Positions 44,853-53,713 of a stretch of DNA of 64,000 bases are shown here, in pieces. A program made the translations under genes and the position numbers. How positions within the stretch are numbered: the stretch's first letter is position 1; every line of letters starts with the position of its first letter. The notes below the pieces were generated by a model, which was not told the origin of the DNA, did not search any database, and saw nothing but the letters and a program-made list of their open reading frames with translations. Source of the DNA: Mycolicibacterium canariasense (lineage in GTDB: Bacteria; Actinomycetota; Actinomycetes; Mycobacteriales; Mycobacteriaceae); the NCBI RefSeq assembly GCF_002101555.1, contig NZ_LQOL01000038.1:1-64000 (forward strand). The letters are read 5' to 3'.

Positions 44853-46053
44853 CGGGGGTGCCGTGCATCCGGTCGAGCAGCCAGCCGAACTGCTCTCCGA
44901 CGTCCAGGTCGCCGTGGCCGTGCTCGGGCTGGAATTCGGAGATCAGCTGCGTGCCCATGGCGCAGGCGGCCTCGATCGCGTGGGCGGTCCACGCCGGGTC
45001 GATGTACTCGTCCTCGCCGCCGTAGGTCACCGACAGCGGGCCGGTGGCGCGCTGCTGGGGCAGCGCCCACGCACGCAGGTGGTCACGCAGCCGGTCGGCC
45101 GCCGCCGCGTCGTGCGGGGCGACGTCGCCGGGCCGGATCTTGTCGATGACGGCCTCGCGGTCGCGCACCGCATCACCGGCGCATGCGATGAGCACGTCCC
45201 ATTTGTCCGCGACGATGCCGCGCCGGTAGTCGTCGCGGTTGATCGCCGGGTCCAGCCGCGCAATCGACTCGATGACCAGGACCAGGGCCGCCGACTGTTC
45301 CTTGCTCAGGGTGCCGTCGACGGCCTTGTCGACCAGGCCGGCCACGTCGGCGGCCGGCGCCAGCGCCACCGTCGCGATCAGGTTCAGGTCCGGGGCGTAG
45401 CCGCCGGCCAGCTCACTGGCGGCCCACACCGCCCCACCGCCCTGCGAACCGCCCCAGGCCGCCCATCGGTCGGACACGTTCGGAAAGGTCTTGCGCAGGG
45501 CGCGCACCGAATCGATGATGTTGCGGCCCGCCGTCCGCGAATCCAGGTACGGGTGCACCCCGGGCGCGCCCAGGCCCTGGAAGTCCGCCAGCGTGACCGC
45601 ATAGCCGGAGGCGATGAACTTGTCGACCACCTCGGCCATGCTCAGCAGCGAGGCCGACAGCGACGGCGCGCAGGGCTCGTCGATGCCGACGGTGCCGTGG
45701 CCGAGCGCGATGACCGGCCACCCACCGGCCGGCGCGTCGCCCGGCGGCACGAACACCGACGCCGACACCTCGGTGGGCGCGCCGGTGTCGCCCTCGGTGG
45801 AGTGGTAGACCACCCGGGCCGCGTTGATCGCCGCGCCCTGCGCCCGCTTGTTGAACTCGGGCATGGTGCTGGCGCTGACCAGCGCACCCGGATCCTGTCC
45901 GCCCAGCTGGGCGCCCGCCACGGGCTGCGCCCCCGTCTCGGCGCCCTGACCCACCGGCTTGGCGTCGTCGCGCCGGATCACCAGCACGATGCCGATCACG
46001 ACCACCACGACGACGGCCAGGGCCGAACCGCCCCACCACAGCTTGTGGCGCAT
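44833..46053 (-). CDS. Secretory lipase family protein 2 (LIP, PF03583 type)
   Basis: A 406-residue alpha/beta hydrolase with an N-terminal transmembrane segment (about residues 8-26) that may anchor it to the outer face of the membrane. The nucleophile elbow is AWGGSQGGG; the Asp is in TYGGEDEYID and the His in HGHGDLD. PAADVAGLVDKA is the shared family segment. Its ATG overlaps the acyltransferase stop by one base (TGATG). Start 46053 fits the hydrophobic segment; the longer open frame reads antisense of the acyltransferase gene. Confidence 0.87.
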   Translation of the reverse strand: MRHKLWWGGSALAVVVVVVIGIVLVIRRDDAKPVGQGAETGAQPVAGAQLGGQDPGALVSASTMPEFNKRAQGAAINAARVVYHSTEGDTGAPTEVSASVFVPPGDAPAGGWPVIALGHGTVGIDEPCAPSLSASLLSMAEVVDKFIASGYAVTLADFQGLGAPGVHPYLDSRTAGRNIIDSVRALRKTFPNVSDRWAAWGGSQGGGAVWAASELAGGYAPDLNLIATVALAPAADVAGLVDKAVDGTLSKEQSAALVLVIESIARLDPAINRDDYRRGIVADKWDVLIACAGDAVRDREAVIDKIRPGDVAPHDAAAADRLRDHLRAWALPQQRATGPLSVTYGGEDEYIDPAWTAHAIEAACAMGTQLISEFQPEHGHGDLDVGEQFGWLLDRMHGTPASGGCA

Positions 46054-47327
46054 CAACTCTTCCGGAATCGCTTGACCAGGCCCAGGCCGGGTTTCTCGAC
46101 CAGATAGTAGGTGGCGGTGGAGAGCAAGATGGTCACCGCCGCCACGACGGCGATATTGCGGAACATGCCACCCCAGGTGTCCCCGGCGGCCAGCCCGTAG
46201 CGGCCCAGCAGCAGCAGGATCGGGTAGTGCCACAGGTACACCGACAGCGAGATGACGCCGACGAAGTGGAACGGCTTGTAATCCAGGAAGCTGGCCAGTT
46301 TCGAATTCCCGCCCCACGCCAGCGGCAGCACGATCAGGATGATGAAAACGGCTGAGACGAAACCGATTCCGGCCGTCGCGAAGGCGCTTCCGGTCATGGT
46401 GATCGCCAGCGCGGCCACCATCGCGACGAACAGTCCGGGGATGGACAGCAGCCAGATCCGCTTGGCGGCGCGGGGGCCGACGACGCCCTGCTCGATGGCG
46501 ACGAACAGGATGGCGGCGAACATGCCGTACGCGAACAGATCGGCATTGGTCAAGAAGCTGCGCATGAACACCGCGGCCCAGTTCGGACCCCAGTTCTGCA
46601 TGGCCACGCTGGTCTCCCCGGTGGCCTGGAACACCAGCGGCGCGAACAACCGGCCGATGACGCCGAGCACCAGCAGGATGGCCGGGGCCAGGCAGGCCAG
46701 CGTCAGCGGCGCGACACCGGTGCGCTTACGCAGTCCGAACAACAGCATGCCGAGCAGCGGCAGCGACGCGTAGAACGCGATCTCCAGCGTCAACGACCAG
46801 GACGGGCTGATGCCGGTCTGCACGTACTCCGGGACGTAGGTCTGGGTGAGCGTCAGGTTGGCCAGCAGCTCCCACGGATCGGTGATCATGCCGGTGCCCT
46901 GATCGGTGCCCAGCTGCTGGGTCGCCGAGTTCTGGATGTAGGCCACCTGCAGCACGAAGTTGCAGATCAAGAAGATGACCAGATAGCCGGGGAACACCCG
47001 GAACACGCGGTGCAGCGCGTACTGCCGCGTGTCGGGCATGGTGGCCTTGTCCGCCGGCTTGGTCAGCTTGCGGATATAGGGCAGGAACAGCAGGAATCCG
47101 CTGAGAACGAAGAACAGGATGAGCGCCAGGCCCAGGATGTCCAACTTCGCCTTGTGATGCACGATCGGCGAATACGCGATCCCGACGTGACCGGCGACCA
47201 CGGCCAGGCAGCCCAGCCCGCGCACCCCGTCCAGGCCGATGATGCGCCGGTGCGTCGGCGACGTCGCCAGCACCTGCGATTCGATGACGGGCTGGGCGTC
47301 CTCGCGGGCGGCGTTGGTATCTGTCAT
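46053..47327 (-). CDS. Acyltransferase 3 family membrane protein
   Basis: A 424-residue integral membrane O-acyltransferase. About ten hydrophobic helices follow the N-terminal motif IIGLDGVRGLGCLAVVAGH, whose His is the probable catalytic residue. The domain occurs in OafA-type enzymes that acetylate or acylate surface glycans. Here it lies between two secretory lipase genes inside an exopolysaccharide locus, so it likely decorates the polymer or its lipid-linked unit. The acyl donor and position are unknown. Confidence 0.9.
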   Translation of the reverse strand: MTDTNAAREDAQPVIESQVLATSPTHRRIIGLDGVRGLGCLAVVAGHVGIAYSPIVHHKAKLDILGLALILFFVLSGFLLFLPYIRKLTKPADKATMPDTRQYALHRVFRVFPGYLVIFLICNFVLQVAYIQNSATQQLGTDQGTGMITDPWELLANLTLTQTYVPEYVQTGISPSWSLTLEIAFYASLPLLGMLLFGLRKRTGVAPLTLACLAPAILLVLGVIGRLFAPLVFQATGETSVAMQNWGPNWAAVFMRSFLTNADLFAYGMFAAILFVAIEQGVVGPRAAKRIWLLSIPGLFVAMVAALAITMTGSAFATAGIGFVSAVFIILIVLPLAWGGNSKLASFLDYKPFHFVGVISLSVYLWHYPILLLLGRYGLAAGDTWGGMFRNIAVVAAVTILLSTATYYLVEKPGLGLVKRFRKS

Positions 47328-47354
47328 GGCGTTCTCCGGGTCGTCGCGTCCGGG

Positions 47355-48608
47355 TCAGGTGGTCTTCAGGATCGAGGGTCCACCTTCGACGGTGCACGTG
47401 TTGTCGGCCGGGGCGTCGGCGAACCGCTTCTGCACCCAGTCCAGCGCCACGATGGGGTCGAAATCGCCGTGATGGCGGCCGGCCGCGATGAACGACGCCA
47501 GGGTGTCCCCGAGATCGCAGGCCCGCTTGACGGCCTCCTCGGTCCACTGCACCGGAACCGTCTCGTCGGCGTCACCGTGCACGATCAGCATCGGCGCGCT
47601 GGCCTGGAACCGCGGCAGCCCGCTCATCCGGTTCAGGTAGCCGCGCAGTTCGTCGGTGGCCTGCGGGGTGGCCGGGCGCAGGTCGTCGGGCTGCACCTGG
47701 TTGGCGATCTCCAGGCGCTTCTGCGCGTCGACATCCGAACAACCGGTCAGCAGATCCCAGTTCTCCTTGACCAGTCCCCGGCGGAAATCGTCCAGATTCA
47801 GGTCGGGGACCTGGTTCTTCAGCGCGCGCAGGAACAGCGCCAGCGCGACGGCCTGCTGCGGTGTCAGCCTGCCCTCGGCGGCGACGTCGGCCAGACCCGT
47901 CACGTCGGCGGCCGGCGAAACGCTCACCGAGCCGACCAGCCGGGTATCCCCTGCGCCGTAGGTGTTCACCAATTCGTTTGCGGCCCAAGAGGCTTGGCCG
48001 CCCTGGGAGACGCCGAAGGCCACCCACTTGTCCGACGTGTCGGGGACCAGTTTGCGGACCGCACGGGCCGCGTCGATCATGTTGTGCCCGACGGTCGCGG
48101 CGTCCAGGTACGGGTGATAGGTGTCGTGGGTGCCCAGGCCCTGGTAATCCGGCACCACCATGACATAGCCGAGCTGGATGAGCGCGCGGACCGCGTCGGA
48201 GAACCCGAACAGGGTCGGCGACAGCGAGGGCGCACAGTCTGGCTCGACGCCGGTGGTGCCGTGCCCGAAGACGATGACGGGCCAGCCACCGTCCGGCGGT
48301 GCACCGTTGGGCGCGAACACGCTGCCGGAGACCACCTGCGGGCTGCCGTCGATCCCCGAGGTGGACGTGTAGGTGAACCGGGCCGCGACCGAGGACACCC
48401 GCAGCATGCGGCGGTCGATGGTGTCGAACTTGGTGGCGCTGATCAGCGTGCCCGGCCCGGAACCCGAGTAGTCGGCCGGCAGCTGGATCGACGGCTCCCC
48501 CGAGCCCGCCGGCGGTTGCGCGGGCTTGGCCTGCGAGCAGCCCGCTATCAGGCCGGAGGCCAGCGCCACCGAAGCCAGGACCGCCGCCGCGGACTTCCAA
48601 CGTCGCAT
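47355..48608 (-). CDS. Secretory lipase family lipoprotein 3 (LIP, PF03583 type)
   Basis: A 417-residue predicted lipoprotein. The signal peptide ends at the lipobox LIAGC (Cys about residue 24). The nucleophile elbow is AFGVSQGGQ, the Asp is in VHGDADETVP and the His in RHHGDFD. PAADVTGLAD is the shared family segment. The ATG at 48608 has an excellent AGGAGAGA Shine-Dalgarno sequence. It lies 13 bases after the Wzz gene and 27 before the acyltransferase. Confidence 0.88.
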   Translation of the reverse strand: MRRWKSAAAVLASVALASGLIAGCSQAKPAQPPAGSGEPSIQLPADYSGSGPGTLISATKFDTIDRRMLRVSSVAARFTYTSTSGIDGSPQVVSGSVFAPNGAPPDGGWPVIVFGHGTTGVEPDCAPSLSPTLFGFSDAVRALIQLGYVMVVPDYQGLGTHDTYHPYLDAATVGHNMIDAARAVRKLVPDTSDKWVAFGVSQGGQASWAANELVNTYGAGDTRLVGSVSVSPAADVTGLADVAAEGRLTPQQAVALALFLRALKNQVPDLNLDDFRRGLVKENWDLLTGCSDVDAQKRLEIANQVQPDDLRPATPQATDELRGYLNRMSGLPRFQASAPMLIVHGDADETVPVQWTEEAVKRACDLGDTLASFIAAGRHHGDFDPIVALDWVQKRFADAPADNTCTVEGGPSILKTT

Positions 48609-48621
48609 CCGCAACTCTCTC

Positions 48622-49356
48622 CTACGCGTTACCGGACATCGCCTGCTTGGCGATGTGATTCAGCTGTGCCGGGGTCAGCACCTTGTCCCGGGTGATGCCC
48701 ACCGCGAGCACCAGGATCAGGCTGAGTGCGAAACCCACGCCTGCGCCCACCGCGACACCCTTGAGCATCGGCGCGGGCACCCTGGTGGCCGTCGTCGCGG
48801 CGTCCACCGGCACCAGTTCGGCGATCGGGCCGGTGTACTGGATCGGGTCGGTGGGCTGGGACTGGGTCCATTCCAGCTCCCGCGAGATGGCCATCAGGTT
48901 GGCCGCCACCGCATTGACCAATCCGACCGCGCGGCGCGGATCCGGATCGGTGACCTTCACCCGCAGCAGGGCCGAGTTGGGCCGGCCGAACCGGTTCACC
49001 CCGCCGGGCTCCCAGGTGGCCGAGGTCTCGGCGATCAACTGTTCCGGCGTCATCCCCAGACCCGGGACCTGATCGATGGTGCGCCGGGCCACCAGATCCG
49101 ACTGCGCCAGCCCCACATAGGTGGCGATGCGGGCGTTGGCGCCCATCCCGCCCGCGTAGGCCGAGAAGGTGGCCGGGTCACCGGCCACCTGCGCCATCAG
49201 CAACACCGACGCCTCGTAGTCGCGGTCGCGCAGCAGCTGTTGCGCCCCGTACGCCGCACCCGCCGAGGCCAGCGTGGCGAGCAGGATGACCAGCCACCCG
49301 CCGGCGATGATCTTCAGGTAGTCGCGGAACCGCGGGACGTCGACCGGGGCTCTCAA
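48622..49356 (-). CDS. Wzz-type polysaccharide chain-length determinant
   Basis: A 244-residue polysaccharide co-polymerase. Two transmembrane helices (about residues 15-37 and 203-225) flank an extracytoplasmic domain, the Wzz topology; the second helix is preceded by VPAPMLKG. There is no kinase domain. It probably sets the chain length of the polymer. The start is TTG inside the lipase 4 stop (TTGA), so its translation is coupled to that gene. Confidence 0.85.
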   Translation of the reverse strand: MRAPVDVPRFRDYLKIIAGGWLVILLATLASAGAAYGAQQLLRDRDYEASVLLMAQVAGDPATFSAYAGGMGANARIATYVGLAQSDLVARRTIDQVPGLGMTPEQLIAETSATWEPGGVNRFGRPNSALLRVKVTDPDPRRAVGLVNAVAANLMAISRELEWTQSQPTDPIQYTGPIAELVPVDAATTATRVPAPMLKGVAVGAGVGFALSLILVLAVGITRDKVLTPAQLNHIAKQAMSGNA

Positions 49357-50618
49357 CTTCGGCCCGCGCAGTCATCCGGCGGTGGGGCGATACCGGCCAG
49401 CCGGTCCATCAGCCAGGGCAGGGTGTACCCGCTGTCCAGATCGGCGTGCCCCTTCCCCGGCCCCTTCCTGATCTCCATCGGGCTGCCCATCGCACAGGCG
49501 CGGTCCAGGGCCCGTTCGAACCATTTCTCGTTGACCAAGGTGTCCTGCGTGCCGTAGCCGACGATGATCGGCGTCTCGATGCGCGCCTGCGGCACGGCCA
49601 ATTCCTGCAGCCGATCCCGCAGCCACACCACGTCCTCGTAGGTGGCCGGTTTCAGATCGGCGTTGGTCATCAGCGAGCGCACCCGCGCGATGTCGTCGAA
49701 ATTGGGGGGAATGCAGTCCAGCAGCTCGTCCCAGTTCTCCGCGGTGGCACCGCGCCGGTAGGCGTCCAGGTCCATCTCCGGGTGGAACCACTTGAGCGAC
49801 TGCAGCGCGAACACCATGGTGATCCGCTGGTCCGGGGTGAGCGTCTCGTTCCAGGCGGCGTCGGCCAGTCCGGACATGTCCGCGGCCGGCGCCATGGACA
49901 CCGTGCCGAGCAGGTTCATGCCCTTGCCGTAGCTGGGCGCCTGTTCGGCGGCCGCCCAGACCGCCAAGCCGCCGGCGGAGTGCCCGTAGGCCAGCCACTT
50001 GTCGCTGAGGTCCGCGCCGACCCGGCGTGCCGCGCGTACCGAGTCGATCACGTTGTAGCCGTAGGTTTTTGCGTCCAGGAACGGATGCTGGAAGCCCTCC
50101 ACCCCGGCGCCCTGGAAATCGGTGACGGCGACGGCGAAACCGGCCTGCACGAACACCGACATGGTCCACTGGTTCAGCGGCAGGCTGCCGTACAGACTGC
50201 TGGCGCATTTGTTGAGCACACCCTTGGTGCCCTGACCGAACGCCAGGATGGGCCAGCCGCCCTTGGGCGGGTTGCCCGGCGGGATGGCGATCGCACCGGA
50301 CACCTGGGTCGGCGAGCCGTCGACCCCGGACGTGGACCGGTAGACCACCCGCATGTAGGTGGCGTCGTCCTGGTCGAGCAGGTCGGCGCCCTTGAGCGGT
50401 TCCACCGAGATCAGCGAGCCGGGACCGTCATCGGTCATATCCGGCGGGGACAGTCGCGGCTTGCCGTTGAACAGCGGCGTCAGCGTCTTGATGGCCGGCG
50501 TCTCGTCCGGCGGTGGCGGCGCCGGCGCCGGCGCACACGCCGACACCAGGAACACCACCGATGCGGCGGTCGCCAGCAGGGCGGCCGTCCGCGATACCAG
50601 CGTGGACACCGGACTCAA
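49353..50618 (-). CDS. Secretory lipase family lipoprotein 4 (LIP, PF03583 type)
   Basis: A 421-residue predicted lipoprotein with the lipobox VSAC (Cys about residue 28) followed by a Pro/Ala-rich linker. The nucleophile elbow is AYGHSAGGL (GHSAG rather than GHSQG), the Asp is in GYGTQDTLVN and the His in GKGHADLD. PAADMSGLAD is the shared family segment. The start is TTG within the Wzc-like gene's stop (TTGA). A GTG three codons downstream is also possible. Confidence 0.87.
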   Translation of the reverse strand: MSPVSTLVSRTAALLATAASVVFLVSACAPAPAPPPPDETPAIKTLTPLFNGKPRLSPPDMTDDGPGSLISVEPLKGADLLDQDDATYMRVVYRSTSGVDGSPTQVSGAIAIPPGNPPKGGWPILAFGQGTKGVLNKCASSLYGSLPLNQWTMSVFVQAGFAVAVTDFQGAGVEGFQHPFLDAKTYGYNVIDSVRAARRVGADLSDKWLAYGHSAGGLAVWAAAEQAPSYGKGMNLLGTVSMAPAADMSGLADAAWNETLTPDQRITMVFALQSLKWFHPEMDLDAYRRGATAENWDELLDCIPPNFDDIARVRSLMTNADLKPATYEDVVWLRDRLQELAVPQARIETPIIVGYGTQDTLVNEKWFERALDRACAMGSPMEIRKGPGKGHADLDSGYTLPWLMDRLAGIAPPPDDCAGRS

Positions 50619-52060
50619 CCCGTGGTCTGCGACCTGGCGAGGTGGCGTGCGCCGTCCTCGTCCGGACCGTCCTGTGACGCACCCTGGTCACCGGCGGCGT
50701 TCTGCTGCTTGCGGTGTCCGCTCAGTTCCCGGCGATGACCCGGTTCGCAGGTCGCCACCACGCCGAGCACTCCCGCGTGCGCGGTCTCCAGCACCTTGAG
50801 GGCCTTGCGCAGCGCCGAGGACTTGGTGTGGCCGATCCGGCCGAGCACCAGGGCGCCGTCGCCGAGCGCCGCGGCCACCGCGCCGTCGGAGTACTTGGTC
50901 AGCGGCGGGGTGTCGATGATGACGTAGTCGAAATGCCTGCGCAGCACCTCGAGCACCCGCGGCACCGCCTCGTCGCCCCACAGCTCACCGCGCACCGTCG
51001 GCACCGGTCCGGCCGCCAGCAGCGAGAAGCCGCGATCGGCGACGTCGATGACGGTCTCGGAGATGTCGTGCTGGCCGGCCACCAGGGTGGTGAAGCCGTT
51101 GGTTGCGGCACGAGCGGTGTCCTCGGGTGCCAGTTTCAGCAGTGCCGGCAGCGACGGGTTCACCAGATCCCCGTCGACCAGCAGCACCGAGTGACCGGAT
51201 TCGGCGAACGCCGCGGCGAGGTCGATCGCGGTGGAGGACCGGCCGTCCTGCGGGGACGGGCTGGTGACCGCGATGACGCGGGGCTGCTGGCCGCCCGCGG
51301 TGCGGGCGAACTGCACGTTGGTGCGCAGTTCCCGCAACCGTTCGACGGCGGGCCCGCCGGCGGCGATGTCGGTCACACTGTCGCGGCTGTCGTCCTCGAT
51401 CAGGGTGCCCAGCAGCGCCACGCCGGACACTTCCTCGACGCGTTCCCGGCGGCGCAGCTTGGTGTCCGACGCCCCGACGGCCAGGGCGATGAGCACACCG
51501 ACCAGCAAACCGCCCACGGCACCGGCGGCGATCCGGGTGGGCAGGCCCATGGACGGCACCAGGGTGCCATAGCTGGCCTCGTCGACGATCACCGCGCCGG
51601 CTGCGGCCTCGCCGCCGCGCCGCGACGTCTCCAGCTCGGCGGTCACCTTGACCAGCTGATCGGCGACGGCGTTGGCGTACCGCTGCGCCGCGGCCGGGTC
51701 GGCGTCCTTGACCGTGACGTCGAGCAGCACGGTCTGCGGCATGGGCACCGCGGTGATCTTCGCCCGCAGTTCGTCGGTGGTGATGGGCGCCTTCAGCTGG
51801 TCGAGGGCGCGCACGGCCACCTGCTCGCTGGTGGCCAGGCCGGCGTAGGAGAAGACGCGTTCTTGCGAGAACAAGTTGTTCTGGTAGGCGTCACCGACCG
51901 AGGTCCCGCTCTGGGTCGTGACGAACAGTCGGACGGTCGATGCGTATTGCGGTGTGGCAAACAACGTGGTCAGGTACCCGACCACGGCTCCGAGCGCCAG
52001 CGCCCCCACGACCACCCACCACAGCCTGCGGAAAATGCGCAGGTAATCACCGATGGCCAA
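50615..52060 (-). CDS. Wzc/CpsCD-like copolymerase with degenerate ATPase domain
   Basis: A 481-residue fusion. Residues about 1-210 are a Wzz domain with two transmembrane helices (VVVGALALGAVVGYL and IAAGAVGGLLVGVL). Residues about 240-440 are a BY-kinase-like P-loop domain. Walker A is SPQDGRSSTA, with Arg where the canonical motif (GEGKST) has Lys; Walker A' is LLVDGDLVNP and Walker B is VIIDTPPL. The C-terminal tail contains no Tyr, unlike active BY-kinases. Kinase activity is therefore doubtful. The start is best placed at TTG 52060 with GGAG nine bases upstream. Confidence 0.86.
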   Translation of the reverse strand: MAIGDYLRIFRRLWWVVVGALALGAVVGYLTTLFATPQYASTVRLFVTTQSGTSVGDAYQNNLFSQERVFSYAGLATSEQVAVRALDQLKAPITTDELRAKITAVPMPQTVLLDVTVKDADPAAAQRYANAVADQLVKVTAELETSRRGGEAAAGAVIVDEASYGTLVPSMGLPTRIAAGAVGGLLVGVLIALAVGASDTKLRRRERVEEVSGVALLGTLIEDDSRDSVTDIAAGGPAVERLRELRTNVQFARTAGGQQPRVIAVTSPSPQDGRSSTAIDLAAAFAESGHSVLLVDGDLVNPSLPALLKLAPEDTARAATNGFTTLVAGQHDISETVIDVADRGFSLLAAGPVPTVRGELWGDEAVPRVLEVLRRHFDYVIIDTPPLTKYSDGAVAAALGDGALVLGRIGHTKSSALRKALKVLETAHAGVLGVVATCEPGHRRELSGHRKQQNAAGDQGASQDGPDEDGARHLARSQTTG

Positions 52061-52094
52061 GAAGGACTCCCATTCGCTCTCAGTCGAGACAACA

Positions 52095-52203
52095 GTGCAA
52101 CGATAGCGTCCACGACAAGGTTGCACACCGGATGCCGGTCGCACCCTGGTGGCACGTCCAGCGAAACCAATGCAAGGATAGTTAAATGCGTGGCGGGTGC
52201 AAC
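52095..52203. promoter_or_regulatory. Divergent region with inverted GTGCAAC elements
   Basis: The 183-bp gap between the Wzc-like and polymerase genes contains GTGCAAC at 52095-52101, its complement GTTGCAC at 52120-52126, and another GTGCAAC at 52197-52203. The first two make an inverted pair 25 bases apart. The gap must hold promoters for both directions. These could be sites of a common regulator, but no known motif is claimed. Confidence 0.35.
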
Positions 52204-52243
52204 AATGCAGTGGACATCATTGCCGGATGAGGGCGGGTCCGAA

Positions 52244-53713
52244 ATGAATCTGGGCGCGATATCCCGGCGCGATGTGCTCATCGGCGCCGTAATCATTGTG
52301 ATGGCCGCCGTCGTGGGTGCCGCCGCCGCGGTCGGCGGGAAAATCGCGATCTTGGGCGTCGCAGCGCTGCTGGCGGTCGCCGTCGGCGTGTACATCGGGC
52401 TGCGTCATCCGCTGTGGCTCTACTGGGGCATGGCGATTGCCATCGGCGCGCTGCCGTTCGGTTACTTCCCCGGTGTGCACGTGCCGCTGTATCTGCCGTT
52501 CGCCGCGGGCGCTTTGCTCGCCGCGTGGGTGCACCCCACCGCGACCAAGCGCTGGCCGACGCTGGCCAAGGCGGTCCTGATCCTGGTCATCGTGTCCGGC
52601 ATCGCGATGGTGTGCACGTACACCTCGATCGTGAATGTCATGGACTACACGAAATGGGCGATTGCCACATCCGCGTTCTTCGCCCTGCTGGCCCTGCCGG
52701 CCGAACATCTCGCCAAATTCGGCCGCATCTTCGTCTACGCGGCGACATTCAATGCCGCATTCGGTATCGCGTCGGTGGCAATTGGTTCCAATCAGATGCT
52801 GCTGCAGCCATTTCGGCTGTTCGGCTATGCGGTGGCCAACACCGAGCGGTTCTATTTCACCGGCGGTGTCTCGAATCTGCCGCGCACGGACCGGTTCGCC
52901 GTCGGTGCCGGCAGTCAGAGCTTCACCCGCCTCGGCGGCCTGTGGCTGGATCCCAATGCCGCCGGCATCGGTCTGGTGATCGCCTTCGTCATCGCGATGA
53001 TCCTGCTGGTGGGCTGGCAGCGGGCGGTCGCGGTGACCATCCTGGGCCTGGCCATCGCCCTGACCCTGAGCCGGTCGGCGATCGTCACCACCCTGGTCGG
53101 CGTGGCCCTGGTGTTCCTGTTCCACAAGATGCGCTCGCGGGACCGTCAGCTGCTGGTGGGTGCGCTCATCGTGGCGTTCACGACGGCCATGCTGGTGCCG
53201 TCGGTGCGCACCCGACTATTGGGCACTTTGGGCTCGAATGACGCCGGCGCCACCGACCGCATGGACTCGATCCGGGAATTCCCCGGCCGAATGAGCGGGC
53301 ATTGGTTGTTCGGCTGGGGTTGGTCGCAGCGCGAATTCAAAGACGGCGCCTACGCATTTATCCAGAATTTCGTCTCCAACGCTCCACTGATCGCCATCCA
53401 CCGCGCCGGCATCTTTGTCGGCATCGCGTTCATCGCGGTGGTGATCATCGGCTGCGTGATCGGATTCCGACTGCTGCGAGCAAACTCGTTACCCCGCGCT
53501 CTGTATGGCGGTGTCTTTATCGGTTTCTCGGTTGTCGCGTTGAATCTGGATCACCCCGTGGTGGTCATCCCGCAGATCGTGTTCCTGTACACGATCTTCC
53601 TCACCTTCCTGGCGTACGCCGACGAACTCCGGCAAACCGCACAGGTGGTCGAAACCGCGCCGGCCGCGGCGCGGATACCGGCCGCCGCAGTCCCGGCGCG
53701 CGCTCCCGGTTAG
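52244..53713 (+). CDS. O-antigen ligase/polymerase family protein (Wzy-type polymerase)
   Basis: A 489-residue membrane protein with 11 to 12 hydrophobic segments and a large extracytoplasmic loop (about residues 290-390) carrying WLFGWGWSQREF. This matches the Wzy_C/O-antigen ligase family. In this locus, polymerisation of flipped repeat units is the natural role. The ATG at 52244 is preceded by GAGGG; an in-frame ATG lies at 52205. It is the only plus-strand gene inside the cluster core and ends by overlapping the convergent GT4 gene by three bases. Confidence 0.86.
   Translation: MNLGAISRRDVLIGAVIIVMAAVVGAAAAVGGKIAILGVAALLAVAVGVYIGLRHPLWLYWGMAIAIGALPFGYFPGVHVPLYLPFAAGALLAAWVHPTATKRWPTLAKAVLILVIVSGIAMVCTYTSIVNVMDYTKWAIATSAFFALLALPAEHLAKFGRIFVYAATFNAAFGIASVAIGSNQMLLQPFRLFGYAVANTERFYFTGGVSNLPRTDRFAVGAGSQSFTRLGGLWLDPNAAGIGLVIAFVIAMILLVGWQRAVAVTILGLAIALTLSRSAIVTTLVGVALVFLFHKMRSRDRQLLVGALIVAFTTAMLVPSVRTRLLGTLGSNDAGATDRMDSIREFPGRMSGHWLFGWGWSQREFKDGAYAFIQNFVSNAPLIAIHRAGIFVGIAFIAVVIIGCVIGFRLLRANSLPRALYGGVFIGFSVVALNLDHPVVVIPQIVFLYTIFLTFLAYADELRQTAQVVETAPAAARIPAAAVPARAPG

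Noticed and set aside
50714..52243. Upstream half of a 999-codon frame that ends with the polymerase
   Set aside because: The part before 52244 is antisense to the Wzc-like gene. Only the part from 52244 has membrane-protein character.
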